A stretch of DNA of 64,000 nt, from positions 620,001 through 684,000 of the forward strand of contig JAHDVF020000676.1 in assembly GCA_022606425.2 (NCBI GenBank), given 5' to 3'. The position numbers were made by a program, and so were the translations under genes. Of the stretch, positions 31,435 through 40,644 are shown piece by piece (position 1 is the stretch's first letter; each line of letters opens with the position of its first letter). The notes beneath the pieces were generated by a model. It did no database searches, was not told where the DNA came from, and saw nothing but the letters and a program-made list of their open reading frames with translations. Origin of the DNA: Lepidostoma basale. Taxonomy: Eukaryota; Arthropoda; Insecta; Trichoptera; Lepidostomatidae.

Positions 31435-32545
31435 TTGAAGTACTTTACTCTAGATAGCGTAGATAGAGGTAAACTGTGGGAAATATTGTCGGAATATGGA
31501 ATAAACACAAAACTGATCACGGCAATTACATCGCTGTACACAGAAAGCACTGCTATTGTCAGAGTAAATGGGGATCTTACAGCCTGGTTTGATATCAATA
31601 AAGGTGTCAAACAGGGGTGTGTAATGTCTCCATGGTTGTTTAATCTATATATGGACAAGTGTATGAAAGAGCTGAAAGGGTTGGAAGCAGGTGCAAAAAT
31701 GGAAGATGTTTCAGTAAGCTGTTTGTTGTATGCAGACGACGCTGTGCTACTTGCAGACAACGAGCACGAACTGCAAGCCCTGGTGTCTAGGATGTATGAG
31801 GTATGCAAGCGATACAATTTGATGATGAATGTGAATAAGTCTAAGGTAATGATTTTCGAAAAAGAAGGAAGCATGACAGTGTGCAACATTAGTGTAAACG
31901 GTGAAAATCTGGAACAAGTGGATGAATTTGTTTATTTAGGAAGTATGTTTACAAAGGATGGGAGGGTGGAGAAGGATATTGAAAGAAGGGTTGGGCAGGC
32001 AACAGAATAAATGGTGCACTTAAAGTTGTCATCGCAAACAAAAGCCTATCCAAAAAGCTAAGATGGCAGTGCACAATGGTGTTCTTGTGCCGACCCTTAT
32101 GTATGGAAGTGAAGCATGGAACTGGCAAAAGAAGGATGAAAGTAGAATAAATGCAGTAGAAATGAGATCTCTAAGACGAATGTGTGGCAAATCTGTATAT
32201 GATAGAGTGACAAATGCAAGTATAAGAGTGAATGTGGTGCGAATGAAAGTGTTATGAACAAAATAAGGAAAGGGTCATTAAGATGGTTTGGACACATGGA
32301 AAGAATGAGTGAAGACAGAATGGTAAGAAGGTATATGTAAACGGCGTGAACGGAGCTAGAAATAGAGGAAGGCCGAGGAAAACGTGGCACGATCAAATCA
32401 ATCAAATATTGAATGTCGGTCACGTGAGGAGTCGGAAAAATCGACGTGCGTACATGACAAGATGTATGAATGTAGAGGAATCGAGAGTCGTATGTCAGGA
32501 CAGAACACTGTTTTCGTTCCATTCGCGTGATGGTAAGTTAGTTAG
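31435..32545 (+). mobile_element. RTE-A, longest copy, with reverse transcriptase palm
   Basis: A 5'-truncated RTE-type non-LTR retrotransposon of about 1.1 kb. The first frame (191 codons, to 32010) starts inside the palm domain (LDSVDRGKLWEILSEYG in place of the usual FDSVDR), then GVKQGCVMSPWLFNLYMD and the catalytic box YADD at 31729-31740, and ends in the thumb (FVYLGSMFTKDG). A one-base shift near 32000 leads to a second frame (MAVHNGVLVPTLMYGSEAWN, WQKKDESRINAVEMRSLRRM). Another shift near 32226 leads to the third (RGRPRKTWHDQINQI, NRRAYMTRCMNVEE). It finishes at ATGGTAAGTTAGTTAGTTAG. Endonuclease and the N-terminal half of the reverse transcriptase are absent. Two frameshifts make it non-functional. 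Confidence 0.9.
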
Positions 32546-32549
32546 TTAG

Positions 32550-32628
32550 TTTTAATCTAAAGAAATGGGTTATGAGATGCCCATTTCTTCGAAGCTGTAG
32601 AGAATTGGTTCCGAGTATTCCCAAAAGA
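32550..32628 (-). mobile_element. Jockey-like scrap
   Basis: Minus-strand codons GILGTNSLQLRRNGHLITHF match the C-terminal region of the copy at 8.1 kb. Bounded on both sides by RTE-A. Confidence 0.6.
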
Positions 32629-32629
32629 A

Positions 32630-32715
32630 GTATGTTAGGAAAGAAACCTTATATAGCAATCCATTATTTCAATCCACCACTTCGGGGTGACGGCATGATG
32701 GTTAGTTAGTTAATT
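32630..32715 (+). mobile_element. RTE-A 3' tip
   Basis: AAGTATGTTAGGAAAGAAAC, CAATCCATTATTTCAATCCA and ATGATGGTTAGTTAGTTAA are the last ~85 bp of RTE-A. Confidence 0.65.
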
Positions 32716-33330
32716 ACTCGTGTGCTATTGATGCATATCCTTAGCCCTATTTATCTAAAGATAATTCGCAATAAAAGTTCGTGGTCTAAGGAGATACCAA
32801 ACTAAGTTTCTAAGCATGTCGACACCAGCCGCTACTGCTCCAGTCAGCTGGAAAGAGTGTTGTGCGAAAACAAAACTGTGAGCAGGGTACATAAGTACAC
32901 AAGTATCAAATAAAACATTATAAACATTAGTTAAATAAGCGCCCAGAGAAGAAAGCGTCAAATCAACCAGGGGCTATGTAAAATTGCGACGCTTTTAAAA
33001 TGTGGCTTTTTATACCGCGTTGTTGAATTCCGGGGCTTTAGCGCGAGTAGGTACCTCGCGGATCATCCCCGAAGGCGCTAAACAGTTCCCCTCTTCCACT
33101 CGCCGGCGGTGAAAAATGCCCCAGCCTCGAGTTACAGACAAACTTTGGACGCGAATTGATTCGAGTGGGAAAACTTTGGCGTTTTATTACGGTCCAACTT
33201 ACCCGCGTCCGCTCTATCCCGTAATTCCTTTAAGGTTCGAACGGCTGCGATTAGAAGAGCATCAGCGAACAGAGATAAAACTGCGCACTTCACAAAAAAG
33301 TGTGGCTTCGATACACAACTAGTAAATCAA
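32716..33330. other. GC-richer single-copy island
   Basis: Positions 32970-33310 have balanced composition with many CpGs (CGCGAGTAGGTACCTCGCGG palindrome at about 33042-33061). It contains GTTTTATTACGG, which resembles a posterior Hox/Caudal-type site. No gene recognised. Candidate conserved non-coding element. Confidence 0.4.
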
Positions 33331-33770
33331 ATTAAAATAGTTGATATAATTTTTTTACGTTTTGCCTGTAGTCTTAACGAAAAATTAGGGAGTTTACTAT
33401 AAGACTTTAAGGTCATTTTCTGTTTACAGATCTACTTAGTTTTTTTTTTTCTAAGGTGGGCGGCATAATAACTCCTGGCTAAGGTGAATTGGGTTAAAGC
33501 TCACTGGCAAGTCGTGCTGTTGTTTCAAATTGTCTTTTTATTTGTTCTCGGTCGCGCTGGGCGAGTCATCGAAATAATGGGCGAAGAAAAATATATACGA
33601 GGAAAACTGAACAATATTTTTACACTTTTGTAGGAACCAATAGCCTTGTACTATTTTATGTTTAATATTAAAATATCTTTAGTAGAAAACAGAGTTTTTA
33701 TTTTTAAACTGAATTTTTATTTTGAAAATTACTACTTATTCAAATTCCAATACCTTGATTGTTTTGAAGC
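33331..33770. other. Unassigned AT-rich DNA
   Basis: No ORF or repeat recognised. Confidence 0.3.
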
Positions 33771-33774
33771 GATA

Positions 33775-34075
33775 GTATACTGACTGACATTAATGGGTAA
33801 AGTGGAGAGACGTCTAGGAGTTGGTAGAAGGTAGAATATAGAAGAATACCTATTAGAGTATTATGGCCTCAATGCACCGGACAGGTATGCTCGCGCTAGA
33901 AGACACGATTTGTTGTGCATACCGCATAGCAGAACAAATGTCATGGCGCAGCATCCAAGACCCGGGGTATGGTGCTCTTGAATGAGGTGTCAGTCGATGT
34001 GGACATTCTCCAAATGACCTGTACGTCCTTTAAGGAACATATAGGTACATACCACAATTGCTAATATAACATGTA
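33775..34075 (+). mobile_element. Jockey-group-like C-terminal relic
   Basis: One frame reads YGLNAPDRYARARRHDLLCI, PHSRTN, and another SMWTFSK, the order seen at the end of jockey-group proteins (RR..LL..P.SRTN, then DIF). Short and stop-containing, so the family is uncertain. Confidence 0.45.
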
Positions 34076-34084
34076 TTTTTGTAT

Positions 34085-34138
34085 GTAAAATGTATACTGT
34101 AATAGGGTTCTAAAGACCTGTCGTATACAAAAAAGGCA
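34085..34138 (+). repeat. SINE tail scrap
   Basis: GTATACTGTAATAGGGTTCT and ACCTGTCGTATACAAAAAAG match the last ~50 bp of the SINE. Confidence 0.5.
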
Positions 34139-34159
34139 ATTGTCCTGGCTGCGGAACAT

Positions 34160-34278
34160 AAAATAATGACTAAAAGCACAGAACCTATTCTAGGTGGTGC
34201 AGGACAGAGATGCCTTTGCTTCAGTGATCGCCAACGTTGGGGGGACCTGACACGGCACCGAAAGAAGAAGATCGCACC
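34160..34278 (+). mobile_element. RTE-C 3' end
   Basis: GTGGTGCAGGACAGAGATGC, CAGTGATCGCCAACGTTGGG and GACACGGCACCGAAAGAAG give codons QDRDAFASVIANVGGT followed by a stop and a short GAA tail, as in the minus-strand copies at 52.5 and 53.0 kb. Confidence 0.65.
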
Positions 34279-34374
34279 GTTGCTTCAATATGACAATATT
34301 CGTATTTTGTCTTTTTGCGTCAGTGTTTATTTAATTCGGACCGGAACGGTTTTCAGATATTCCAATATGCTCAG

Positions 34375-34568
34375 AGTCTTACAACTCATTGGTTCATAGC
34401 AGACTCGAAAGTGGTTCTGGAAATGAAAAAAATGCTGGAAAGGGTTTAGAAAAAAATCAGAGGTATCTCTATATGAGGGTATGGTAGATATCCGTGATCT
34501 TTCCCACTGCATTTCTTTTGAGAATGTTGGGGAATAACTCTCTGTTGCTTCAAAGAAATAGGTTTTTA
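34375..34568 (+). mobile_element. Jockey-like C-terminal relic
   Basis: Codons KMLERV and KKIRGISI, then a shifted LLRMLGNNSLLLQRNRFLSC, correspond to the LERVQKKFLRY...LGTNSLQLRR stretch. Interrupted by stops. The H1 foldback starts immediately after. Confidence 0.6.
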
Positions 34569-34599
34569 AGCTGTTAAATTAAATAACTTTTTTTATGTA

Positions 34600-35178
34600 C
34601 GGTAGACGCTATCTTAACCGGTACCGCTTTGACCGTCCCACCGCTTTAACTGGCCTCTTTTAGGAAGTCTAGGAGACAAGTAGGAACTTGAACGTAGGCG
34701 CTTTTAAAAAGTCGATTCAACACAAGAAGAAGCAGAAATAACTTTTTTTTTAATCCATTGTGGGCCTACTTTTTAAAAAAAATTTGGAGTGATATGTGGC
34801 TTTTTCCTGTACATATTTTTTACAGTTTGTGAAATTTAAATTTTTAATGTGTGAGTTTCTAATACAGAATAAAAGTTCTGATTTCCTAGTGTTTTGAAAA
34901 AAATGTGTTTTTTTTTCTACCTTGCGAAAGTGTTCACAATCTTCAATATGAGTAGAAAATAACTCATTATTATGAAGAAGGAATCTGGTCGTGTCCAGGC
35001 TCGAACCTAAGTCCCCTGGATCAGAAGTCGAGCGTTCTATCCCTTAGACCACCACCCGATATCCTCGACCACCACCCGATTTTTTAAATGTGTTTTTCAC
35101 TACCTTCTCTTTAACCGGTTTTTTCGGTATCCGGCCCTGGGTTGGTCCCGTCAAGGTCGGTTAAGAGAGCGTCTACTG
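34600..35178. mobile_element. Pogo/Tigger-like MITE
   Basis: 579 bp with inverted ends: CGGTAGACGCTATCTTAACC at the left and, inverted from the right, CAGTAGACGCTCTCTTAACC. TA duplications lie at 34598-34599 and 35179-35180. Subterminal ACCGG motifs also mirror. No transposase. It carries a tRNA-like segment internally. Confidence 0.75.
34987..35060 (-). tRNA. tRNA-Arg(TCT)-like pseudogene inside the MITE
   Basis: The minus strand has TGGTCTAAGGGATAGAAC (D-arm/A box), GACTTCTGATC (a 7-base loop with TCT in the anticodon position) and GGTTCGAGCCT (T arm/B box), about 73 bases in all. The acceptor ends GTCGTGT/ACACGAC are not properly paired at the 5' side. I read it as a tRNA-derived fragment, probably not functional. 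Confidence 0.45.
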
Positions 35179-35194
35179 TATCACAATTGTATTT

Positions 35195-35246
35195 TATTTT
35201 ACGCGACAGCTGTTTCGTCAACCTTTGCTGACATCATCAGGTGTTA
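35195..35246 (-). ncRNA. Hammerhead-like core, H1 left arm
   Basis: Minus strand: CTGATGA (35240-35234), one extra T, a hairpin GUCAGC/GUUGAC (one G-U), GAAAC, then AGCTGTC with the cleavage triplet GTC at 35207-35205. Every core base matches the hammerhead consensus; the extra base after A9 is the deviation. Stem III would be ACA/TGT around GC. Confidence 0.6.
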
Positions 35247-35275
35247 CAATAATATATCAAAAAATATATTATATA

Positions 35276-36562
35276 TTAGGTCCTTACATATGAAATTGGC
35301 GTTTTGTATGGGAGGAACATAAAGTTGATTTTTTTTAAATACAATATATTTATTTAATCAAAGTATGTACCATTGCTATCTATGCACTTTTGCCATCTCA
35401 TAGGTAGTTCATCGATCCCTTTACTAAAAAAAACATTCGGACGGGAATCAATAAAATCTTTGAAGTCGGTTTGGACTGCCCCATCGGAGTTGAATTTTTT
35501 CCCTTGCAAGAAGTTATCCAAATTTCGAAAAAAATAGTAATCTGTTGGGGCAAGTTCCGGAGAGTACGGTGGATGTCTTAGACATTCCAATTGAAGCTCT
35601 TCTAATTTGGTAGCCGTATGTTGTGCAGTGTGTGGTCTAGCGTTATCATGAAGCAGCAGTGGCCCAGAGCGATTAACCAGCCTCGGTTGTTTAGCAGCTA
35701 GCTTTTCCATCATGGTTGGCAGTTGCTGACAATAGACATCTGCCGTAATCGTCTGGCCAGATTAAAGAAAGCTGTAGTGAACGACACCAACACTAGTCCA
35801 CCAAACGCCCACAAGTTACTTTTTTGGAGTCAATTTTCGCTTGGGGCATGGTTTGGCTGGTTCGGCAGAGTTCAGCCATTGCGGTGAGCGCTTCCGATTA
35901 TCATACAGGATCCACTTTTCATCACAGGTGTTGATTCGATTCAAAATCCCTTCATTATTGTGCCGGTTGAGTAATGCAACGCAGCAGTCAATGCGCGTTA
36001 GTTGATTTGCTTCACTCAATTCGTGAGGTACCCACCTTTCAAGCTTTTTCACCTTCCCAATTTGCTTCAAGTGGATTAAAACAGTTTTATCACTAACACC
36101 GCAGCCTACAGCTAACTCGGACGTGGTTTGCGATGGATCCGCTTCCACAATAGCCTTCAATTCTTCATTATCAACTTTGGTCTCCGGCCGTCCACGGGGC
36201 TTGTTCTGCAGGTCGAAATTTCCAGAACGAAAACGTTAGAACCAAAAACGCACTGTGTTTTCTTTTGCGGCACCGTCGCCATACACATCATTAATCCTTC
36301 GAGCCGTTTCTGCAGCACTGATGCCACGGTGGAACTCGTACTCATAAATAACGCGATATTTGAAGTTTTCCATTTTGTAAACTGAGTGACGCAAAGAAAA
36401 AAAACAATTGAGGAAAAAACAAATGAATTTTAATTTTCGAAACACAAATACTTGAGTAAATAGCTGTATAAATTTGAATTTGGAATTCCTAGACAAAAAG
36501 AAGATATTTGAGATCAAAGTTGCCAGTACGGCAAAACGCCAATTTCATATGTAAGGACCTAA
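35276..36562 (-). mobile_element. Mariner, near full length
   Basis: 1,287 bp bounded by TA on each side (35274-35275, 36563-36564). The terminal inverted repeats begin TTAGGTCCTTACATATGAAA and match over at least 31 bases (35276-35306 and 36532-36562) without a difference. The transposase lies on the minus strand. Intact ITRs mean it could still be mobilised in trans if a matching transposase exists. Confidence 0.92.
35354..36373 (-). pseudogene. Mariner DD34D transposase, three stops
   Basis: From ATG at 36373 to TAA at 35354 is 1,020 bases, exactly 339 codons plus stop, the usual size for mariner transposases, with no frameshift. The N-terminal helix-turn-helix part (RVIYEYEFHRGISAAETARR) is followed by GRPETKVDN. 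The catalytic triad is in place: TCDEKW, LLLHDNARPH, and YSPELAPTDY with 34 residues between the second and third Asp. Codons 46 (TAA, probably from CAA after RFWF), 186 (after LTPKK) and one further at about 204 (after HYSFL) are stops. So the gene is dead by point mutation only, which implies a recent copy. Confidence 0.92.
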
Positions 36563-36604
36563 TATATATTTTATTTATTTATTGTTTTATTGATATATTA
36601 TTGT

Positions 36605-36652
36605 AGCACCTGATGATGTCAACATAGGTAGACGAAACAGTTGTCGTGTAAA
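36605..36652 (+). ncRNA. Hammerhead-like core, H1 right arm
   Basis: CTGATGA at 36610-36616, extra T at 36617, hairpin 36618-36633 (GTCAAC with GTAGAC, one mismatch), GAAAC at 36634-36638, stem III ACA/TGT, and GTC at 36643-36645. Stem I starts with four pairs (GCAC 36606-36609 with GTGT 36646-36649, one wobble). The best plus-strand match to a complete hammerhead in the H1 family here. Confidence 0.62.
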
Positions 36653-36779
36653 ATAAAATGCAATTGTGATACATAAAACAAAATTATTTAATTTACCATT
36701 TTAAAATGTTAAGGTATCATAGTGTTTCGGCCAAAACAAAAAGACTATTTAAATAGGTTTTTCATAAGCATTTTCTTTT

Positions 36780-37075
36780 TGCTGGAGGATATTGGTACTT
36801 TTGTTCCTGTATATATCTCCGAATGCACCAGCATAGATTGTTTTACCAACCGGCTGCTAGAACCAACCTGCCTCTGGTGACAACGGTGGGATCGACGTCT
36901 TTCAATCAGTCTGCAGAACACGATTTCCTCGGAGATTGACATCTCTCATATTAGTGAAAATATGTTCAAAAGTCAATGCTCCTGACTTTACAAAGTACCT
37001 TGTTTTCTTAAAGTCGAGCCATCTCTCATGCATTCTTAACATTTTACCTGTTCTTAAATAGATGTCTTAAATAAT
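36780..37075 (+). mobile_element. Jockey-like C-terminus and 3' UTR
   Basis: Frame pieces GILVPVYISRMHQHRLFYQP and AARTNLPLVTTVGSTS, then the 3' UTR with CTTTACAAAGTACCTTGTTT, TCTCATGCATTCTTAACATT and TGTTCTTAAATAGATGTCTT. Same family as 49530-49895. Confidence 0.7.
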
Positions 37076-37084
37076 TGCGTAGAT

Positions 37085-37265
37085 TTTAACGATTGGTAGC
37101 AATATGTTTTTTTGGGATCTTGAGAAATCCGTGTAACTCGTCTTTCTGGATCAACGTTTCGGAGATCGCTGCAGTCTCAATCTTCAGGATGGTTATAACT
37201 GTGTGATGGGTAATGGAGAACACGGTACAGCGTAGAAGGAGTTACGCATACAATATCCAGAAAAA
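37085..37265 (-). repeat. H6 hammerhead-like repeat
   Basis: The minus strand has CTGAAGA (37187-37181), a hairpin GAGA/TCTC around CTGCAGCGA, and GAAAC (37160-37156) continuing ACGTTGATCC. The CUGANGA and GAAA boxes are intact. Stem III would be the four-base palindrome ACGT with T as cleavage base. A family distinct from H1 to H5 by sequence but of the same plan. Confidence 0.5.
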
Positions 37266-37309
37266 CAGATGTCTTAAACTTCAAATTATTATTATTATTA
37301 TTTTCTAGA

Positions 37310-37520
37310 ATCGCTCTTTCCACCAAATCGATGTAAAGGGTATTATAGCTATCATAGTGATTCTCGTGACACGTGCTAGGTAGCTAATCTATCGCCATTT
37401 TATTGTGACGTGAATTCTACACCAGACCAAAGACAGTGAGACAATCACACTGTCCTTGCCGGGAATTGAACCCGGAACCTTCAAAGTGGCAGTCAATGCA
37501 CTTAACACTCGGCCACGAAT
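37310..37520 (-). repeat. tRNA-derived SINE
   Basis: GGGAATTGAACCCGGAACCT holds the inverse B box, and CGGCCACGAATGTCGTC the 5' end. The body CTATCGCCATTTTATTGTGA matches the family. Confidence 0.75.
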
Positions 37521-37529
37521 GTCGTCAGT

Positions 37530-38075
37530 TAGTTTGTATTGTCATTTGAGAAGATAAACTGATTGATTTGATTTGAAAATTACGCTTTAAAATTGTAAAA
37601 GTATTTGTAAAGTCTGTTTGGGAAATAAATGAATTGGGATTTGAATAATCCATCTCAAGGTTTACAAGAAATAAACGCTTTCGGAACATAAAAATGTTGA
37701 TAAACATAAGATATGCTAAGCCCCGCCAGGCGGACGGATGAACGGGTAGAATGATTTTAAACGTCGCGTCGCTCAAGGAATATACAGCACGTAGATGCTG
37801 GGCGCGGAATGTTCCAGATAAATTTTATTGCGATATATTCTTCCGTCGTGCGATGCATCCTGATCTCGGGCGAAAGGCAATAATCCATCACAGTCGTGAC
37901 TGGACGCTGCGCGCTGGGCCGGCTGGGATTGGACCGGCGAGACGGAATTCGTCTGCTAAATAATTTATTACTTATAACGCAATATCGATTTTTTCAACAA
38001 TCAATATTTGATTTCGATTTATAAATCGTAGTAGAACAGCGACATTATATGACTGCCACACTTCCTTAAGTGTGG
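37530..38075. other. Single-copy stretch with GC-rich core
   Basis: Positions 37720-37960 are GC-rich (AGCCCCGCCAGGCGGACGGA, CTGCGCGCTGGGCCGGCTGG). It contains TTTTATTGCGATA, a posterior-Hox-like site. No ORF with a family resemblance. Candidate conserved non-coding sequence. Confidence 0.4.
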
Positions 38076-38079
38076 CAGT

Positions 38080-38240
38080 CATATACTAATTCAATTACGG
38101 ACGATGACAGTGTGAAAAAAATCACGTCGTCTTTGGTCTGGTAGAATTCACGTGACAATTCGACGAAATTTTTTTACACAGTAATTGGATTCAAATAACC
38201 TGTTGTGCTTTATACAAAAATGTGGAAAGCCACGGGAATC
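38080..38240 (+). repeat. SINE, internally deleted
   Basis: Has TCGTCTTTGGTCTGG and AATTCACGTGACAATTCGAC, then the SINE tail CAGTAATTGGATTCAAATAA and CCTGTTGTGCTTTATACAAA. The B box and the middle are missing. Confidence 0.6.
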
Positions 38241-38254
38241 CACCACGTTAAATG

Positions 38255-38520
38255 GCAAATGATTTTACTGAAATATCTTGATGGAAGTTAATTTTAAATA
38301 ATAATTAAATAAAACGATGTTTTTTAACTACTTCCACTTTTGTCTTTATTTCGACAGCGACCGGTTTCGCCAGGCTCGCTGACATCGACAGACTGGTCTG
38401 ACCGACGGGTCGACCAGTCTGTCGATGCCAGCGAGTCTGGCGAAACCGGTCGCTGTCGAAATAAAAACAAAAGTGGTAGTAGTTTAAAAATATCGTTTTA
38501 TTTCATTATTATAATTTTTT
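38255..38520. repeat. H3 near-perfect palindrome
   Basis: Arms 38298-38398 and 38412-38512 around a 13-bp spacer. Both arms contain the GCCAG-type hairpin and GAAACCGGTC on opposite strands. The outer flank TTTTACTGAAATATCTTGAT matches that of the 18.7-kb copy. Few arm mismatches. Confidence 0.8.
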
Positions 38521-38695
38521 TTATTAAATAAAAATAATTGTATGTTATAATGCGTATATCTTCTATAATGCGTAGATATATCTGAAACATTTTCATTAAT
38601 AAATGCTGCCTTTATCAGGATAATACAATTACAAACATTTTTAACATGTTGCAATACTTTTAAGATTTCGAATCAATTCACGTTTATAAACATCA
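38521..38695. other. AT-rich, nothing recognised
   Basis: No ORF or repeat recognised. Confidence 0.3.
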
Positions 38696-38699
38696 CAAT

Positions 38700-39425
38700 T
38701 TGAAACAATATTTAAAATGTCAGATGTGGTGGTCGTGGGAAGGGCGGAATGTGGAATGTTGTTAAACATAAAGCGATCGCTCGGCCCAACGAATGACAGG
38801 TCATAGGTCCTGTGAGCGCCTCGGCCACCACGTTCTGTTCCCAGAAAAACAATTTGCATCTTCGTCTCTATTGAGATCCTTCTAAAAAAAACAAATTATC
38901 CGCAATGGGTAAAATCCAGTATGTCCACAAGAATTTGTAAACATTCAAAATGTTGTATAAAAATAACTGCTCCAAGTAGGCATAAAAATTGAAGAGATAT
39001 CTCTAGGCGTAATCTAGTACTGTATGATTTGCAGAGACTTTCACAGTGCATTAAAAAATATTTTCTGCTTAATGGTTCCCAATCTTAATAGATGACGCTA
39101 GTGTAGAGTGAACTAAAATATGTAAAGATAAGCGCGGGATTCTAGCATATATACAAGTTCCAAAAAAATTGTCAGATGTGGTGGTCGTGGGAAGGGTGGA
39201 ATGGAGTGTGTTGTTAAACATAAAGCGATCGCTCGGCCCAACCAATGACGGGTCATAGGTCCTGTGAGCGCCTCGGCCACCACGTTCTGTTCCCAGAAAA
39301 ACAGTTTGCATCTTCGTCTCTATTTAGATACAATTGATCATTATATAAAAAAATAAAAAACCGCAACGGGTAAAATCCAGTATTTGTCTACAAGAATTTG
39401 TAAACATCCAAAATGTTGAATATTT
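38700..39425 (-). repeat. Repeat H, tandem dimer
   Basis: GATGTGGTGGTCGTGGGAAG occurs at about 38724 and 39175, and GGGTAAAATCCAGTAT at about 38906 and 39367, giving a period of about 455 bp. One unit is nearly complete and the first is partial. A minus-strand frame (GTERGGRGAHRTYD, PSDRFMFNN, TTTTSD) is open in both units, but I see no evidence of selection on it. Confidence 0.75.
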
Positions 39426-39750
39426 AAAATGTGTAATTTTAATTTGAAACCTTCAAGATTTGATATTCTTTACACTGTTATGTATTAAGTAAGTAAAACA
39501 CTCACATAGTTCATACGAAGGGGGTAATCTCTTGAAAGGAAAATACCAGAAGGCAGTACCTACGTAATTTCCGATATTAATTTAATATGGAACACCCCCC
39601 TTCTCCCCCAACCAAAGTACGGGTTTTCATATTTAACTATTTAGTCCCGTGGTTACTTATATTTTCTTCGTCGTAATTAATTACTCAATATTAATGTACG
39701 ATAAACAAGTTTATTTTTTTAATAGTGTATTTATTGTATGTAAAAAAAGG
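39426..39750. other. Unassigned AT-rich DNA
   Basis: No gene or known repeat recognised. Confidence 0.3.
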
Positions 39751-39754
39751 ATAA

Positions 39755-40110
39755 GATATCTAAGATGAAAGTGTGATAAATTTGTATATGATAGAGGATC
39801 AAATGCAAAAATAATAAGTCAATGCAGCGCGAATGAAAGTATCATGAACAAAATAATAATTCATCACTAAGATGGTTTGGATACACGTTAAGAATGATTT
39901 TAATTTTGTATACAAGCAGTATGAGTGAATAGAGAAGACGTGGAAGACCAAGGAAAGCATTGCATGCTCAAATTAATCAAATATTATAAGGCGGCCACAT
40001 TCGAAGTTGGCAAAATCGACGAGCGTGCATGTTACGATGTATGAATGTAGAGGAAGCTGGAGAGCTAGCTCTGCCTACTTCTCCGGAGAAACGGCGTGAT
40101 GGTTAGTTAA
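39755..40110 (+). mobile_element. RTE-A relic
   Basis: AGATATCTAAGATGAAAGTG, TGTATATGATAGAGGATCAA, CTAAGATGGTTTGGATACAC and CATGTTACGATGTATGAATG follow the RTE-A order with frameshifts. The end GGCGTGATGGTTAGTTAATT is complete. Confidence 0.7.
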
Positions 40111-40640
40111 TTGCACAATTTTGGGTCAAATTCGATATTTAAAAAAAACTGTAGATTGAAATATTAACAAAAAATCAAATAAGTGTTTCTGTTTTAATCG
40201 ATTTTAAATCTTTAAAAATTTAGAATGTCAGATATTTACGTTATTAATTTCATATTTTTATGTAGCCATTGTAACCTGAAAGTGTTACCAAAGACCATTT
40301 TTCTTTTAGTTTCATTTTTACGTATGAGATAAACGAAAAACAGGTCGAACACGTTGTAACACCGTCTTTGTTCGAAAAGTTTTATAGTGTTACCAGGAGC
40401 ACTCTTTTCATTTATTTTCCCATCCGAGTATTATTACTTAGTCTTAAAAATAATATCTCGCTGCAATCGATCACAAAAGCACCAAACGTGCGAGGACGGC
40501 ACGGACCCGGCAATGAATTTGATAAGGGTCCGCAAGAACAACATTTGGAAGGTACAAGCCTTAAATGGCTGACAATAAAAATATTGGGGTTTATACGTCA
40601 GTAAAGGTAAATACAGTATAGATGTTATTTTTATTTGAAG
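40111..40640. other. Unassigned
   Basis: Positions 40470-40560 are GC-richer. The frames at 40368-40604 have no recognised motif. Confidence 0.3.
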
Positions 40641-40644
40641 ATAT

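Larger units (their letters stand above)
34570..36720. repeat. H1 foldback split by two DNA transposons
   Basis: Original parts: 34570-34599, 35179-35275 and 36563-36720. Joined, they give the usual H1 order (CTGTTAAATTAAATAACTTT end, GTATCACAATTG, hammerhead-like core, TA-rich centre, inverted second core). A pogo-like MITE sits in the TA of GTATCACAATT and a mariner in the TA-rich centre. Both H1 cores survive. Confidence 0.8.

Noticed and set aside
31413..31889. 158-codon minus-strand frame
   Set aside because: Shadow of the RTE-A reverse transcriptase frame on the plus strand.
34987..35060. Functional tRNA gene
   Set aside because: Acceptor stem does not pair properly and the segment sits inside a MITE; listed as tRNA-like only.
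38641..39311. Two similar minus-strand frames (GTERGGRGAHRTYD)
   Set aside because: They lie in tandem units of repeat H, so similarity is explained by duplication. Other copies carry stops at the same place.
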